A stretch of 64,000 nt of DNA from Microbacterium sp. MYb66 (GCF_002979435.1 NZ_PCOV01000011.1:40535-104534), one strand, 5' to 3'; positions 16,308 to 27,514 are shown, numbered from the stretch's first letter. A program made the numbers and translations. Notes: generated from the sequence alone by a model not told the origin.

Positions 16308-17009
16308 GTGAGCTACGTGTGGGATCCGCACCTGCTCGTCGAGCTCGGGCTGCTCGCACTGGCGTTCGTCTTGTCCCTGGCCGTCGGCGTCGAGCGCTCC
16401 CGCAAGCTCAAGAGCGCAGGTCTGCGCACGCACGTCCTCGTCGGGATCGGCTCCGCGATCTTCACGCTGATCTCGGCGTACGGGTTCGAGGGGGTGCTGG
16501 GTCCGGACGTGGCGGTCGACCCCTCCCGCATCGCGGCGCAGGTGGTGTCCGGGATCGGGTTCCTCGGCGCCGGCGTGATCTTCGTGCGGAACAACGCCGT
16601 GTCGGGTCTGACGTCGGCGGCGACGATCTGGGTGGTGGCCGCCATCGGCATGGCGTGCGGGGCGAACATGCCCCTCCTGGCGATCGCCGGCACCGGGCTG
16701 CACCTGCTCACGGTGGGCCCCCTGTCCCGCGTGCGCGACCGTCTGCGCCCGGAGCCCGAGCGCCTGCGGGTGACCCTGCAGTACGAGGCCGATCGCGGCG
16801 CTCTCCGGGAGGTCCTCGCCGCGGCGGAGCGACGCGGCCTTCCCGCCACGCTCCTCGGCGCTGCGCGCATCCACGGCGACTCGGACATGCGCGCGACCCT
16901 CGAGTTCGCGGAGGCCTCGCCCGACATGCGCACGGAGCTGATCGACGTGATCGCGCGCCTCGAGGGTGTGAGATCGGTGGTCGTCCAGGGGTCGTCGGAC
17001 GACGATTGA
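16308..17009 (+). CDS. MgtC/SapB family membrane protein
   Basis: The 233-residue protein starts at GTG. It has four or five N-terminal helices including the MgtC hallmarks AVGVERSRK, GLRTHVLVGIGSA and GIGFLGAGVIF, followed by a soluble C-terminal domain of about 80 residues with an ACT-like pattern (RVTLQYEADRG...EGVRSVVVQG). MgtC proteins modulate Mg homeostasis or F-type ATPase activity. It directly precedes the inositol/mannoside cluster in the same direction, with a promoter overlapping its stop codon, so it may be controlled by the same GntR site without taking part in the pathway. Confidence 0.85.
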   Translation: MSYVWDPHLLVELGLLALAFVLSLAVGVERSRKLKSAGLRTHVLVGIGSAIFTLISAYGFEGVLGPDVAVDPSRIAAQVVSGIGFLGAGVIFVRNNAVSGLTSAATIWVVAAIGMACGANMPLLAIAGTGLHLLTVGPLSRVRDRLRPEPERLRVTLQYEADRGALREVLAAAERRGLPATLLGAARIHGDSDMRATLEFAEASPDMRTELIDVIARLEGVRSVVVQGSSDDD

Positions 17010-17034
17010 TGCATATGTAATTACCTGCTAACAT
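17006..17034 (+). promoter_or_regulatory. Putative promoter of the inositol/mannoside operon
   Basis: TTGATG (17006-17011) and TAACAT (17029-17034) are separated by exactly 17 bp and lie 47 bp before the GTG of the first cluster gene. The spacer holds TATGTAATTACCTG, a weak relative of the TGT-N4-ACA operator. The stretch is clearly more AT-rich than its surroundings. Confidence 0.5.
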
Positions 17035-17080
17035 TTCCACGGGCCTCCGGTCCGACCGTTCAATGGAGAAAGGAAATCGA

Positions 17081-17989
17081 GTGATCCGTATCGCGAATGC
17101 GCCGGTGAGCTACGGAGTCTTCGAGCTGGCACGGCCGGATCTCGTCGCTCTCCCCGAGGGGGAGGAACTCGCGCGCTGGATCAGCGAGGCCGGGTACCAG
17201 GGCATCGACCTCGGTCCGGTCGGACTCCTCGGCCGCGGCGACGAGCTCACGGATCGCCTGCAGCGTCACGGCCTCGAGCTCGCAGGCGGGTGGGTGGATC
17301 TGCCCTTCGCCGGTGACGACGACGACTTCGCCCGTGCGCTGGCCGACCTCGACGGCATCCTCGACGTGTTCGTCGCAGCTGCGGACACCGGCCCCGCCCT
17401 GGCTCCACTGCCCACGCTCGCCGACTCCGGCAGCGCCGAGCGCAAGGCGCGACCCGGCGGCGCTCCCGAGCTCACGCTCCGCGGCGACGACTGGGCCCGG
17501 TTCGCCGACCGCGTGAACATCGCGACCGCCCGCGTGCGTGCCCGCGGTCTCGAGCCCACGTTCCACCACCACGCGTGCACCTACGTCGAGACCCCCGACG
17601 AGGTCGATGCGCTGCTCACGTCGACCGATGTCGGACTCACCTTCGACTCCGGGCACCTCCTCATCGGAGGCGGCGACCCGCTGCCCGACTTCCGCCGGTG
17701 GCGCGACCGCATCAACCACCTGCACCTGAAGGATGCGCGCACCCAGATCCTGCGCGAGGCGCTGCAGACCGACGACCCGATGCGCTCGGTGTGGGAGAAG
17801 CGCGTCTTCGTGCCCCTGGGCGAGGGCGATCTCGCCGTCGCCGAGCTCGTCGACGAGATCATCGGCAGCGGATACGACGGCTGGCTCATCGTCGAGCAGG
17901 ATGTGGTGCCCCGCTCCACCGACGAGGTCGAGCAGGCGAAGACCGAGCAGATCGCCAACCGCGAGGCCCTCCGGACGTGGTTCGCATGA
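17081..17989 (+). CDS. IolE-like inosose dehydratase / sugar isomerase (xylose-isomerase-like TIM barrel)
   Basis: The 302-residue protein belongs to the AP endonuclease family 2 / IolE-IolI-IolH group. Metal-binding elements are visible: FHHHACTYVETPDEVDALL, GLTFDSGHLLIGGGDP, INHLHLKDA and the C-terminal DGWLIVEQDVVP. IolE removes water from 2-keto-myo-inositol; IolH/IolI-type relatives isomerise keto-inositols. The GTG at 17081 follows GAGAAAGGA at good spacing and gives the usual family start (VIRIANAPVSYGVFE); the ATG at 17063 would include the ribosome site. The stop overlaps the next gene by 4 bp. Distance from iolCABD suggests it may handle a modified inositol. Confidence 0.82.
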   Translation: MIRIANAPVSYGVFELARPDLVALPEGEELARWISEAGYQGIDLGPVGLLGRGDELTDRLQRHGLELAGGWVDLPFAGDDDDFARALADLDGILDVFVAAADTGPALAPLPTLADSGSAERKARPGGAPELTLRGDDWARFADRVNIATARVRARGLEPTFHHHACTYVETPDEVDALLTSTDVGLTFDSGHLLIGGGDPLPDFRRWRDRINHLHLKDARTQILREALQTDDPMRSVWEKRVFVPLGEGDLAVAELVDEIIGSGYDGWLIVEQDVVPRSTDEVEQAKTEQIANREALRTWFA

Positions 17990-19149
17990 GCGTCACACGC
18001 GTCGCCGTCATCGGACTGGGAGCCATCAGCCAGAGCGTGCACCTGCCGCTGCTGCGCAGGAACGCCGAGAGCTTCGAGATCGCCGCCCTCGTCGACCTCT
18101 CCGCCGAGCGCACCGCCGACATGGCCGCTCGCTACGGTGTCGCCGACGAGCGCCGGTTCTCCTCGGTCGACGCCCTCGTCGCCGCGAAGGACGAGGGGGC
18201 GCTCGCGATCGACGCCGCCATCCTCGCCACCACGGGCTCCCACGCCGGCGACACGCTGCGCCTGGTGCGGGCCGGCATCAGGGTCCTCGCCGAGAAGCCC
18301 CTCGCCTACTCGCTCGCCGAGCTCGACGCGCTCACCGCCCATGCCGCAGAGGCGGGGATCGATCTGCGCGACTGGGTGCGCGTCGGCTACATGAAGGAGT
18401 ACGACCTCGCGTCCCGGCACGCGAAGCAGCTCCTCGCCGACGTCGACCTTCGCGCGGTCAGCGTGCAGGTGATGCATCCCCTGGACGGCTCCCAGCTGGA
18501 GTACGCCCGTCTCGCCGCGCGCACCGACGACGTCTCCCGCGACACCCTCGCGCCGCTCATCGACGCCACCGCCGCGATCGTCGACTCCGCCGTCGGCTCC
18601 GACCTCCCCGCGGACCTGCGCACGCTCTACACGAACGTCGTGCTGGGATCGATCGTCCACGACGTCGGACTGCTCCGCATGCTGGTCGGCGGTCTGGGCG
18701 AGGTCGACTTCGCCCAGCACTGGGGACCGAAGATGCCGGGCTCGGTGCACCTGCGCGGCGCCCTCGCGCGCGACGAGACACCGTGGACCCTCGACTGGCA
18801 CTACATCGACGGGTACCCCGACTACCAGGAGACCGTCACCTTCCATCACGAGACCGGATCGATCGAGCTCGTCTTCGGAGTGCCGTACGTGACGAATCTC
18901 CCCACGATCCTCCGCGTGACCGAGAGTCACCCGGAGCTGGGCATCCGCGTGAGCGAATCGCGATGGATGCAGCAAGAGGCTTTCGAGAACGAACTGTTCG
19001 CGCTGGCGGCACTGGTCCGCGGCGAGCGTCCCGAAGGGGCGAGCGTCGAGGAATCGATCGCCGACGTGCGCGTCGGGCAGCGGATGATCCGCTCGCTCGC
19101 GCTCTCGAAGGGCTTCACGCTCGACCCGAGCGTCGAAGCCGCGCAGTAG
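17986..19149 (+). CDS. Gfo/Idh/MocA-family NAD(P)-dependent oxidoreductase, candidate inositol dehydrogenase
   Basis: This 387-residue protein has the Rossmann GLGAISQ (about 9-15) and the EKP motif (AEKPLAYS) of the family. It is longer than typical IolG (about 340) and has an expanded C-terminal half (TLDWHYIDGYPDYQETVTFHHETGSIELVFGVPY). No classical iolG is in the window, so it may supply the first oxidation of inositol or of an inositol glycoside. The ATGA overlap with the IolE-like gene indicates tight coupling. Oxidation of another sugar is possible. Confidence 0.8.
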   Translation: MSVTRVAVIGLGAISQSVHLPLLRRNAESFEIAALVDLSAERTADMAARYGVADERRFSSVDALVAAKDEGALAIDAAILATTGSHAGDTLRLVRAGIRVLAEKPLAYSLAELDALTAHAAEAGIDLRDWVRVGYMKEYDLASRHAKQLLADVDLRAVSVQVMHPLDGSQLEYARLAARTDDVSRDTLAPLIDATAAIVDSAVGSDLPADLRTLYTNVVLGSIVHDVGLLRMLVGGLGEVDFAQHWGPKMPGSVHLRGALARDETPWTLDWHYIDGYPDYQETVTFHHETGSIELVFGVPYVTNLPTILRVTESHPELGIRVSESRWMQQEAFENELFALAALVRGERPEGASVEESIADVRVGQRMIRSLALSKGFTLDPSVEAAQ

Positions 19150-19211
19150 TTCACCCACACCGAGACCGGGCGGCATCCGCTCGGCGATCAGCGACACAGA
19201 AAGGTCCAGAA

Positions 19212-20621
19212 ATGGTCACGAATGGAAAGCGCCGCCTGCTTGCGGCGTTCGCCCTCACCACTGTCGGTGCGGTCGTCCTGGCCGGCTGCTCCGGAGGATC
19301 GGAGCCGGAGGCCGAGGAGGAGACCGGGCCGGTCACCCTCACCCTGACGACCAACTCCATCACCGGCGGCAAGAACAGCGCCGAGGCGGACTGGATCGCC
19401 GACTGGGTCATCCCCGAGTTCGAGAAGGCCATGGACGCGGACGGCAAGGACGTCACCGTGGAGTTCCAGCCGCAGGGCGTGGACGACGAGGACTACAAGA
19501 CGAAGATCGCCCTCGACCTGCAGTCCGGCAAGGGTGCCGACATCATCGGCATGGACGGCATCTGGGTCGGCGAGTTCGCCGAGGCGGGCTACATCAAGCC
19601 GCTCGCCGAGGTCGGCGGCAAGGCCGTCGACGACTGGGACGGCTGGGCGCAGATCCCGGATGCCGTGCAGAACGCCCTCTCGTTCGACGGCGACCGCTAC
19701 GGGGTGCCGCAGGGCGCCGACGGCCGGGTGCTCTACTACAACAAGGATCTCTTCGCTCAGGCGGGGCTCGACGAGGACTGGGCTCCGGAGAGCTGGGACG
19801 ACATCCTCGACGCGTCGCGCGACCTGAAGAAGCTCGACGGCGTCACCCCGATCCAGCTCAACGCCGGCACGGCGATGGGCGAGGCGACCACCATGCAGGG
19901 GCTGCTGCCCGTGCTGGTCGGCACCGGCGAGCAGGTCTACGAGGACGGCAAGTGGATCGGCGCCACCGACGGCATGGAGAAGGCGCTCGACCTGTACGAG
20001 ACCATCTACGTCGACGAGGGCCTCGGCGACCCGGTCCTGCAGCAGGAGGCCTCGGGACGCGACACCTCGTTCCAGCTCTTCGCAGAGGGCAAGATCGGCA
20101 TCCTCCTCGAGGGCGACTACTTCTGGCGCTCGGTGATCAACCCCGCCGAGGGTGTCGGAACGGCTCCCATGGCCGACCGCGACACCACCGTCGGCTACGC
20201 CAAGATCCCGGCGATCGAGCCGGGCAAGGGCATCAACGACCAGGACTACGTCTCGATGTCGGGCGGCACCGGTCGTGTGCTCAACCCCAACTCGAAGCAC
20301 GCCGAGATGGCGTGGGAGCTGCTCGCGTTCATGAACTCGCCCGAGGCGTACGAGGCGCGTGCCGCAGGCACACTCTCGATCTCGCCGCGCAACGACGTGA
20401 ACGAGAAGCTGCTCTCCTCCGACCCGATGCTGACCTTCGTCAGCGAAGAGGTGCTGCCGATCACGGCCTACCGTCCGGGACTCGCGGCCTACCCGCAGGT
20501 GTCGGTGCTGCTCCAGCAGGCCACGCTCGATGTCGCCACCGGAACCTCGGTCGATGACGCACTGAAGACCTACGTCCGTGGTCTCGAAGGCGTCGTGGGT
20601 CCGGACGCGATCTCCGAGTGA
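19212..20621 (+). CDS. ABC sugar transporter, substrate-binding lipoprotein (family 1)
   Basis: The 469-residue lipoprotein has a Tat-like KRR start, lipobox VLAGC (Cys26) and an acidic linker, then the MalE-like two-lobe fold (SGKGADIIGMDGIWVGEFAEAGYIKPL; RYGVPQGADGRVLYYNKDLF). It captures the substrate outside the cell for the two permeases that follow. AGAAAGGTCCAGAA precedes the ATG. It is the first of four consecutive transporter genes with overlapping ends. The ligand is inferred from context as an inositol-containing glycoside. Confidence 0.9.
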   Translation: MVTNGKRRLLAAFALTTVGAVVLAGCSGGSEPEAEEETGPVTLTLTTNSITGGKNSAEADWIADWVIPEFEKAMDADGKDVTVEFQPQGVDDEDYKTKIALDLQSGKGADIIGMDGIWVGEFAEAGYIKPLAEVGGKAVDDWDGWAQIPDAVQNALSFDGDRYGVPQGADGRVLYYNKDLFAQAGLDEDWAPESWDDILDASRDLKKLDGVTPIQLNAGTAMGEATTMQGLLPVLVGTGEQVYEDGKWIGATDGMEKALDLYETIYVDEGLGDPVLQQEASGRDTSFQLFAEGKIGILLEGDYFWRSVINPAEGVGTAPMADRDTTVGYAKIPAIEPGKGINDQDYVSMSGGTGRVLNPNSKHAEMAWELLAFMNSPEAYEARAAGTLSISPRNDVNEKLLSSDPMLTFVSEEVLPITAYRPGLAAYPQVSVLLQQATLDVATGTSVDDALKTYVRGLEGVVGPDAISE

Positions 20622-21574
20622 CCATGACGCAAGCAACGATGCCGGCGGGGAGCACCACCGCTCCCCGCCGGCGCCGCGCGGAGGATGTCGCGGGTCTCGG
20701 TCGGGCCAGGGCCACGCTCTTCGCGGCGCCCGGTCTGCTGCTGATCGGCCTGTTCCTCCTCTTCCCGGCGATCTGGACCGTCTACCTCGGGATGACCAAC
20801 TACCGGCTGACCGGCTTCGCCGCCGCCAACCCGGAGTTCGTCGGCCTGGACAACTTCGCCACCGCTCTCAACGATCCGCGGTTCTGGAACTCGCTGTGGC
20901 TCACGCTCGTCTTCGTCCTCGTCTCGGGGATCATCGGGCAGACGATCCTCGGCTTCGCCCTCGCCTGGATGCTGCGCAACGTCCGTGCCGGGGTGAAGAC
21001 CTTCGTCGAGACGCTCGTGCTCGCCGCCTGGGTCATCCCCGCCTCGGTCGCCTCGTTCCTCTGGCTCGCGCTCCTGGATCGGCGCACCGGCACCCTGAAC
21101 TCCCTCCTCGGCACCGAGGGCGCGGCGTGGCTGATCGAGCACCCGATGGAGTGCATCATCATCTTCAACATCTGGGTCGGGACCGCGTTCTCGATGCAGC
21201 TGTTCTCGTCGGCGATCAGCGCCGTGCCCCCGTCGCAGCTCGAGAGCGCCCGCATGGTCGGAGCCAACACGTGGCAGCAGCTGCGCGACGTCATCCTGCC
21301 CAACATCAAGGGCCACCTGCTGACCAACACCCTGCTGATCACGCTGTGGACGTTCAACACCTTCACGCCCTACCTGCTCACCGCGGGCGGGCCGAACGGT
21401 CAGACCGACATCCTGTCGGTGTACATCTACCAGACCGCCATCCCCGGCGGGCAGCTGGGCCTCGGTGCGGCGATCTCGCTCATCATGCTCCTCATCAACC
21501 TCGTGATCGCGCTCATGTACACGCGCGTCTCGCGAGGGAAGAGCACCAAGAAGAAGAAGAAGGTGACCTCATGA
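20618..21574 (+). CDS. ABC sugar transporter permease (MalF/UgpA type)
   Basis: A 318-residue permease with six membrane helices and the EAA-loop equivalent LESARMVGANTWQQLRDVILPNIKG. It has a GTG start overlapping the upstream stop (GTGA); an ATG two codons later is an alternative. The N-terminus is basic, the C-terminus ends in Lys-rich KSTKKKKK. It forms the channel with the next gene. Confidence 0.92.
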   Translation: MTMTQATMPAGSTTAPRRRRAEDVAGLGRARATLFAAPGLLLIGLFLLFPAIWTVYLGMTNYRLTGFAAANPEFVGLDNFATALNDPRFWNSLWLTLVFVLVSGIIGQTILGFALAWMLRNVRAGVKTFVETLVLAAWVIPASVASFLWLALLDRRTGTLNSLLGTEGAAWLIEHPMECIIIFNIWVGTAFSMQLFSSAISAVPPSQLESARMVGANTWQQLRDVILPNIKGHLLTNTLLITLWTFNTFTPYLLTAGGPNGQTDILSVYIYQTAIPGGQLGLGAAISLIMLLINLVIALMYTRVSRGKSTKKKKKVTS

Positions 21575-22424
21575 TGGCCACCATCAAGACGGTCGTGCGC
21601 GACCGCTCGGTGACCCACTTCGTCTCGCGGATCCTGTTCACGGTCGTGCTCGTCATCGTGTCGCTGTTCTTCGCGCTGCCGATGGTGTGGCTGATCCTGG
21701 CCCCGTTCGATGCGACGCCGTCGCTGACGGTGTCGTGGCCGGACTGGACGCTGGACAACTTCGCGCGGCTGGTCGAGAACCCCTACGCGATGAAGTCGAT
21801 CCTCAACTCGCTCATCCTCGGCGTCGGAACCATGGCGCTCGTGATCGTCCTCGGCGCCCTCGCGTCGTATGCGATGAGCCGGATCAGCATCCCCGGCCGC
21901 GACGGCATCCTCTACGGCCTGCTGCTGCTCTCGTCTATCGTCACGGGGACGGCGGCCATGGTGCCGACGTTCCAGCTGATCAACCAGCTGCAGCTGATCA
22001 ACACGCATGTCGGCGTCATCCTGGTGCTGGCGGGCGGGATCCTGCCGACGGTGATCTTCATCCTCAAGGACTTCATGGACTCGATCCCGAAGTCCTACGA
22101 GGAGTCCGCGCGGCTGTACGGCGCCGGCCCGTTCCGCATCCTCAAGGACATCGTGGTGCCGATCGCCCGCCCGGGTCTCGCATTCATCGCGATCTGGACG
22201 ATCGTGCAGGTCTGGGGCAACTTCCTCGTTCCGTTCCTGCTGCTGCGGACGCCCGACATGCAGCCGGCCGCCGTGCTCATGTACACCTTCTACACCGAGA
22301 GCGGCCAGGCCGACCTCCGGCTGATCTCGGCGTTCTCGCTGGTGTTCTCGGTGCCCGTCCTTCTCATCTACTTCTTTGTGAACCGTCGCTACGGTTTCCG
22401 CTTCCACGGAGGGATCAAGTCCTG

Positions 22425-22425
<1 letters not shown>
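21571..22425 (+). CDS. ABC sugar transporter permease (MalG/UgpE type)
   Basis: A 284-residue permease with six helices and the EAA loop YEESARLYGAGPFRILKDIVVPIARPG. The ATG overlaps the upstream stop and its own stop overlaps the ATPase start by one base, so all four transporter genes form one translational unit. The C-terminus (RRYGFRFHGGIKS) is typical of MalG-type permeases. Confidence 0.92.
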
Positions 22426-23497
<1,072 letters not shown>

Positions 23498-23498
<1 letters not shown>

Positions 23499-24754
23499 TG
23501 AGCACCATCCGCACCACCCTGCACCTCACGCACGAGATCCAGAACGCCGACCGCTACGTGCGGGTGCCGTTCGACGTGCCGGCGGGCACCGACTCGCTCG
23601 AGGTGCGCATCTCCTACGACGGCGAGGCGGCGGTGATCGACCTCGGCTGCGAGGGCGCCGCAGGGTGGCGCGGATGGTCCGGCGGTGCGCGGACCGCCTA
23701 CGTGATCCGCACCGACGACGCCACGCCCGGGTACCTGCCCGGCCGCCCCGAGGAGGGCGAGTGGTACGTGATCCTGGGCGTGCACCGGCTGAGCGCCGGG
23801 GGTGCGGACGTCACGATCGAGATCCTCCTCCCTGCGGAGTCCGGGATCGACCACGGTCCGGTCGCCGCCCCCGTGACCGGGGTCCCTCGGGGGAGCACGA
23901 GGAACCTGCCGGCGCCCGCGGGCCTGCGCTGGTTCGCCGGCGACTTCCACGCGCACACCCTCCACTCGGACGGCCGCGAGAGCATCTCGGGCCTGGCCGC
24001 ACTGGGCGCGAGAGCGGGGCTCGACTTCCTCGCCGTCACCGACCACAACACCACCAGCCACCACGCGCACCTCCCCGGGGTCGGAGCGCAGCACGCCATC
24101 ACGCTGCTCCCCGGGCAGGAGGTGACCACGCACCGCGGTCACGCCAACGCCTTCGGCGACATCGGCTGGATCGACTTCCGCCGCCCCGCCCAGGAGTGGG
24201 TGGACGAGGTCGAGCGCCGCGGCGGCGTCCTCAGCGTGAACCACCCGATCTCGGGCGACTGCTCGTGGCTGCATCCGCTGGAGCGCACCCCTCGGGCGAT
24301 CGAACTGTGGCACTCGACCTGGTACCGCGAGCTCATCGCGACGTCGCCGCTCGCCTTCCACGAGCGGTGGGACAAGGATGCCGTGCTCCTCGGCGGCGCC
24401 GACTTCCACATGCAGAGCCAGGGCATCGGCCCGGGCACCCCGACCACCTGGGTCGCGGCGGAGGATGACTCTCCCGAGGCGCTCCTCGCCGGAGTCGCCG
24501 CCGGACGCACCGCCATCATGGGCGGGGTGACCGTTCGCGACGGCCTCAGCACGCCGGATCTCTTCACCGCTCCCGTGCTCCTGCGCATCGACGACGAGCT
24601 GCTCGCCATCGATGCCGACGGCCTGATCCTCGTCGACGGCGCCGGCGAGCGCCGTTCGGTGCACGGCGATCGCGTCGCGTTCCCGGCCGAGCGCTCCGCC
24701 GGCCCCCACTACCTGCTGCACCCCGACCGCAGCATCGCCGCCCTGTGCGCCTGA
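23498..24754 (+). CDS. PHP-domain metallohydrolase, CehA/McbA family
   Basis: The 418-residue protein has an N-terminal beta-rich domain of about 140 residues, then a PHP domain with all metal ligands visible: HAH (151-153), TDHN (181-184), Glu208 in GQEV, NHP (248-250) and GGADFH (299-304). PHP enzymes hydrolyse phosphoesters, and CehA/McbA members can hydrolyse other esters. It has no signal peptide, so it acts in the cytosol after import. Its place between the ABC importer and the GH38 mannosidase suggests that it removes a phosphodiester- or ester-linked group from the imported glycoside. Confidence 0.85.
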
Positions 24755-24800
24755 GCGGCCGCATCCCCCACCTTCCCCAGAGAATCAGGAGTCCCCGCCC

Positions 24801-27488
24801 GTGACCAGTGAGATCGTCGTCGTCCCCCACACCCACTGGGACCGCGAATGGTACGAGCCGCACGATGTCTTCCGCCTGCGCCTGGTGCACATGCTCGACC
24901 GGCTGATCGGCATCCTCGAGGCGGAGCCGGAGTACCGGTTCACGCTCGACGGGCAGGCCGCGGCGATCGAGGACTACCTCGAGATGCGCCCGGACATGCG
25001 CGACCGGGTCGTGGCGCTGGTCGAGCGGGAGCAGCTCAGCGTGGGCCCGTTCCTCATCCTCCTCGACGAGTTCGGCTGCGACGGCGAGACGATCATCCGC
25101 AACCTCGAGCTCGGCCGCGCCGCGAGCGCACGTCTCGGACGGACCATGCCCGTCGGCTACCTGCCCGACATGTTCGGCCACGCGGCCCAGATGCCGCAGA
25201 TCCTGGCCGGCTTCGGCATCCGCCACAGCGCCCTCTGGCGCGGCGTCCCGGCCGACGTCGCCGAGCACGCCTTCGCCTGGGTCGCCCCCAACGGCGATGC
25301 CGTGCGGTGCGAGTACCTCTTCGACGGCTACGGCAACGGCCTCGACATGTTCGCCCTGCCGGGACAGCTTCCCGAGCTCGCCCCCGACTACGCCGCCCGC
25401 ACTGCCTCCTGGTACGGCGACGACCCGGTGCTCGCGATGCTGGGCACCGACCACTCCGCACCGCCCGAGGACCTCGCCGAGGTCATCCGCGACTATGACG
25501 CGGGAGGGCGCGAGCCGCACCTGTCGATCGCGACGCTCGACGGGCACCTCTCCCGCTATGCGACGGATGCCCCAGCGCTCGCCGCCCTCCCGCAGGTGCG
25601 CGGAGAGATGCGCTCGCACGCCCGCGGCAACCTCCTCCCCGGGGTCTTCTCGATCCGCACGAACCTCAAGCGCGAGATGGCCCGCTCCGAGCAGGCGCTC
25701 ACCGCTGCGGAGCGCCTCGACCTGATGTACGGCACCCGCGACCACCGGTCCTTCTTCGACACCGCCTGGTACCGCATCGTGGAGAGCACCGCGCACGACT
25801 CCGTGACCGGATGCGGCGTCGACGCGACGGCCGAGCAGGTCGGCACGCGCATCCACACCGCGGGGCACATCGCCCGCGGCGTGATCGACACCGTGCTCCG
25901 CGACGTCTCGGCGGCGGTCTCGCCCGCGCAGCACCTCGTGTTCAACCCGTCGGGCTTCGCACGGCGCGCACAGGTCGAGGTGACCCTGCACGGTGTCGAC
26001 GCCGGCGCCCTCTCCGCGGGCGTGCAGCTGCTCGACCCGCTGACGACCGTTCTCGGCGACGAGCGGATGCGCACGGCAGACCTGCCGAAGATCCTCCGCC
26101 GCATCCACGGTCGCGAGCTCTTCGGTCAGCAGATCAACGGATACGAGTGGGGCGAGCGGTCGCTGCGCTTCCAGGTCGCCGAGAGCCCCGAGGGCGTGTG
26201 GGACCTGGCGGCCTTCACCGTGGAGCTCGAGGAGCGCGTCGCCGCCGATGCCGCGGGCGACGACGTCTGGCACGTCGAGACCATCGCCGACCCCCGGCAC
26301 CGGGCGCTCCTGGCCGTCGACGTCGACGGGCTCGCGCTCGCCGCGGTCGGCGAGACCACGGCACCGGCATCCGCCGACCCGGTCACCGTGACGACCGGCT
26401 CGCTGTCCAACCGGGCGCTGACCGCGACCGTGAACGCCGACGGCACCGTCCGCATCGACGGCGCGGACGGCTCGTCGGTCGACGGCGCGCTCGCTCTCGT
26501 CGACGACGGCGACTGCGGCGACTCGTACAACTACGGCCCGGTCGATGCGGCATCCGCCGTCTCCGCGCCGTCGTCGGTCGAGGTGACCGTGCTCGAGGAG
26601 GGTCCGCTGCGCGGCCGCATCCGCATCCGCCGGGTCTACGACCTGCCGGAGCGCCTGGACGCGGACCGTCGGCGCTCGACCGCGACGGTGCCGCTGGTGA
26701 CCGAGACCACGATCGAGCTGCGCGAGGGCGAGGGCTTCCTGCGCGTCGGGATCGACTACGTGAACACCGCCTCCGACCACCGGCTCCGGGTGCTGGTGCC
26801 CACAGGCGGGACGGGGCTCGACTCCTCCCGCAGCGCCGGGCAGTACGGCACGACCGTGCGCGGACGCGAGGCCGAGGGCGGCTGGGGCGAGTTCCCGCTT
26901 CCCACGTACCCGGCGTACCGCTTCGCCGCCGCGGGCTCGACGGCGGTGCTGGTGCAGAAGCTGTCCGAGTACGAGCTGGTGTCGACGGCGGACGCTCCGG
27001 ATGCTCTCGCGGTCACGCTGTCGCGGTCGGTCGGGATGATGAGCGTGAACGTGCACCCGCTGCGCGACGAGCCGGCCGGCTCCGAGATCCCCGTCCCCGG
27101 TGCGCAGTACCTGGGAGTCGCCGTGCACACCGACCTGGCGGTCCTGGTCGGCGCGGACGATGCGACCGCGGTGCGCGCCGCCGACCTCTTCCGGCACGAC
27201 CCGCTCGTGGTCCGGGGTTCGGGCGAGGCCGACGGTCCGCTGCCCGAGGCCGCGTTCCCCGTCCGGCTCTCGGGCGATGTCGTGCTGGAGTCGGCTCGAC
27301 GCGTCGGGACCGCCGCGGAGCTCCGGTTCGTCAACTACCTGGCCGAGGAGCGCGATCTGGAGTTCGCGTCGCCCGGCGACTGGACGCGGGTCGACCTGGC
27401 GGGCGAGGCGCAGGACGGCGCCTTCGACGCGGCGGCTGCCGGCGTGGTCGGCGGCGGGATGCTCAGCATCCGGCGTGCGATCGACTGA
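24801..27488 (+). CDS. GH38 alpha-mannosidase, cytosolic
   Basis: The 895-residue enzyme (GTG start) has GH38 hallmarks: zinc ligands in HTHWDREW (His10, Asp14 region), nucleophile Asp123 in YLPDMFGH, and the later zinc/His segment STAHDSVTGCGVD. A C-terminal beta-sandwich region (about 400-895) completes the fold. GH38 enzymes hydrolyse alpha-mannosides with retention; bacterial members such as MngB act inside the cell on imported, sometimes phosphorylated, mannosides. No signal peptide is present. It lies 46 bp after the PHP gene and 62 bp before iolC, so liberated mannose and inositol would be produced by the same cluster. No mannokinase is present here. Confidence 0.93.
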   Translation: MTSEIVVVPHTHWDREWYEPHDVFRLRLVHMLDRLIGILEAEPEYRFTLDGQAAAIEDYLEMRPDMRDRVVALVEREQLSVGPFLILLDEFGCDGETIIRNLELGRAASARLGRTMPVGYLPDMFGHAAQMPQILAGFGIRHSALWRGVPADVAEHAFAWVAPNGDAVRCEYLFDGYGNGLDMFALPGQLPELAPDYAARTASWYGDDPVLAMLGTDHSAPPEDLAEVIRDYDAGGREPHLSIATLDGHLSRYATDAPALAALPQVRGEMRSHARGNLLPGVFSIRTNLKREMARSEQALTAAERLDLMYGTRDHRSFFDTAWYRIVESTAHDSVTGCGVDATAEQVGTRIHTAGHIARGVIDTVLRDVSAAVSPAQHLVFNPSGFARRAQVEVTLHGVDAGALSAGVQLLDPLTTVLGDERMRTADLPKILRRIHGRELFGQQINGYEWGERSLRFQVAESPEGVWDLAAFTVELEERVAADAAGDDVWHVETIADPRHRALLAVDVDGLALAAVGETTAPASADPVTVTTGSLSNRALTATVNADGTVRIDGADGSSVDGALALVDDGDCGDSYNYGPVDAASAVSAPSSVEVTVLEEGPLRGRIRIRRVYDLPERLDADRRRSTATVPLVTETTIELREGEGFLRVGIDYVNTASDHRLRVLVPTGGTGLDSSRSAGQYGTTVRGREAEGGWGEFPLPTYPAYRFAAAGSTAVLVQKLSEYELVSTADAPDALAVTLSRSVGMMSVNVHPLRDEPAGSEIPVPGAQYLGVAVHTDLAVLVGADDATAVRAADLFRHDPLVVRGSGEADGPLPEAAFPVRLSGDVVLESARRVGTAAELRFVNYLAEERDLEFASPGDWTRVDLAGEAQDGAFDAAAAGVVGGGMLSIRRAID

Positions 27489-27514
27489 TCTCGGCAAGAA
27501 GGCTACTAAGTGCT

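Noticed and set aside
24564..27497. 977-codon open frame antisense to the GH38 gene
   Set aside because: It is a low-complexity Arg/Val/Asp-rich translation with no motifs, caused by the lack of stops on the mirror strand of GC-rich DNA.
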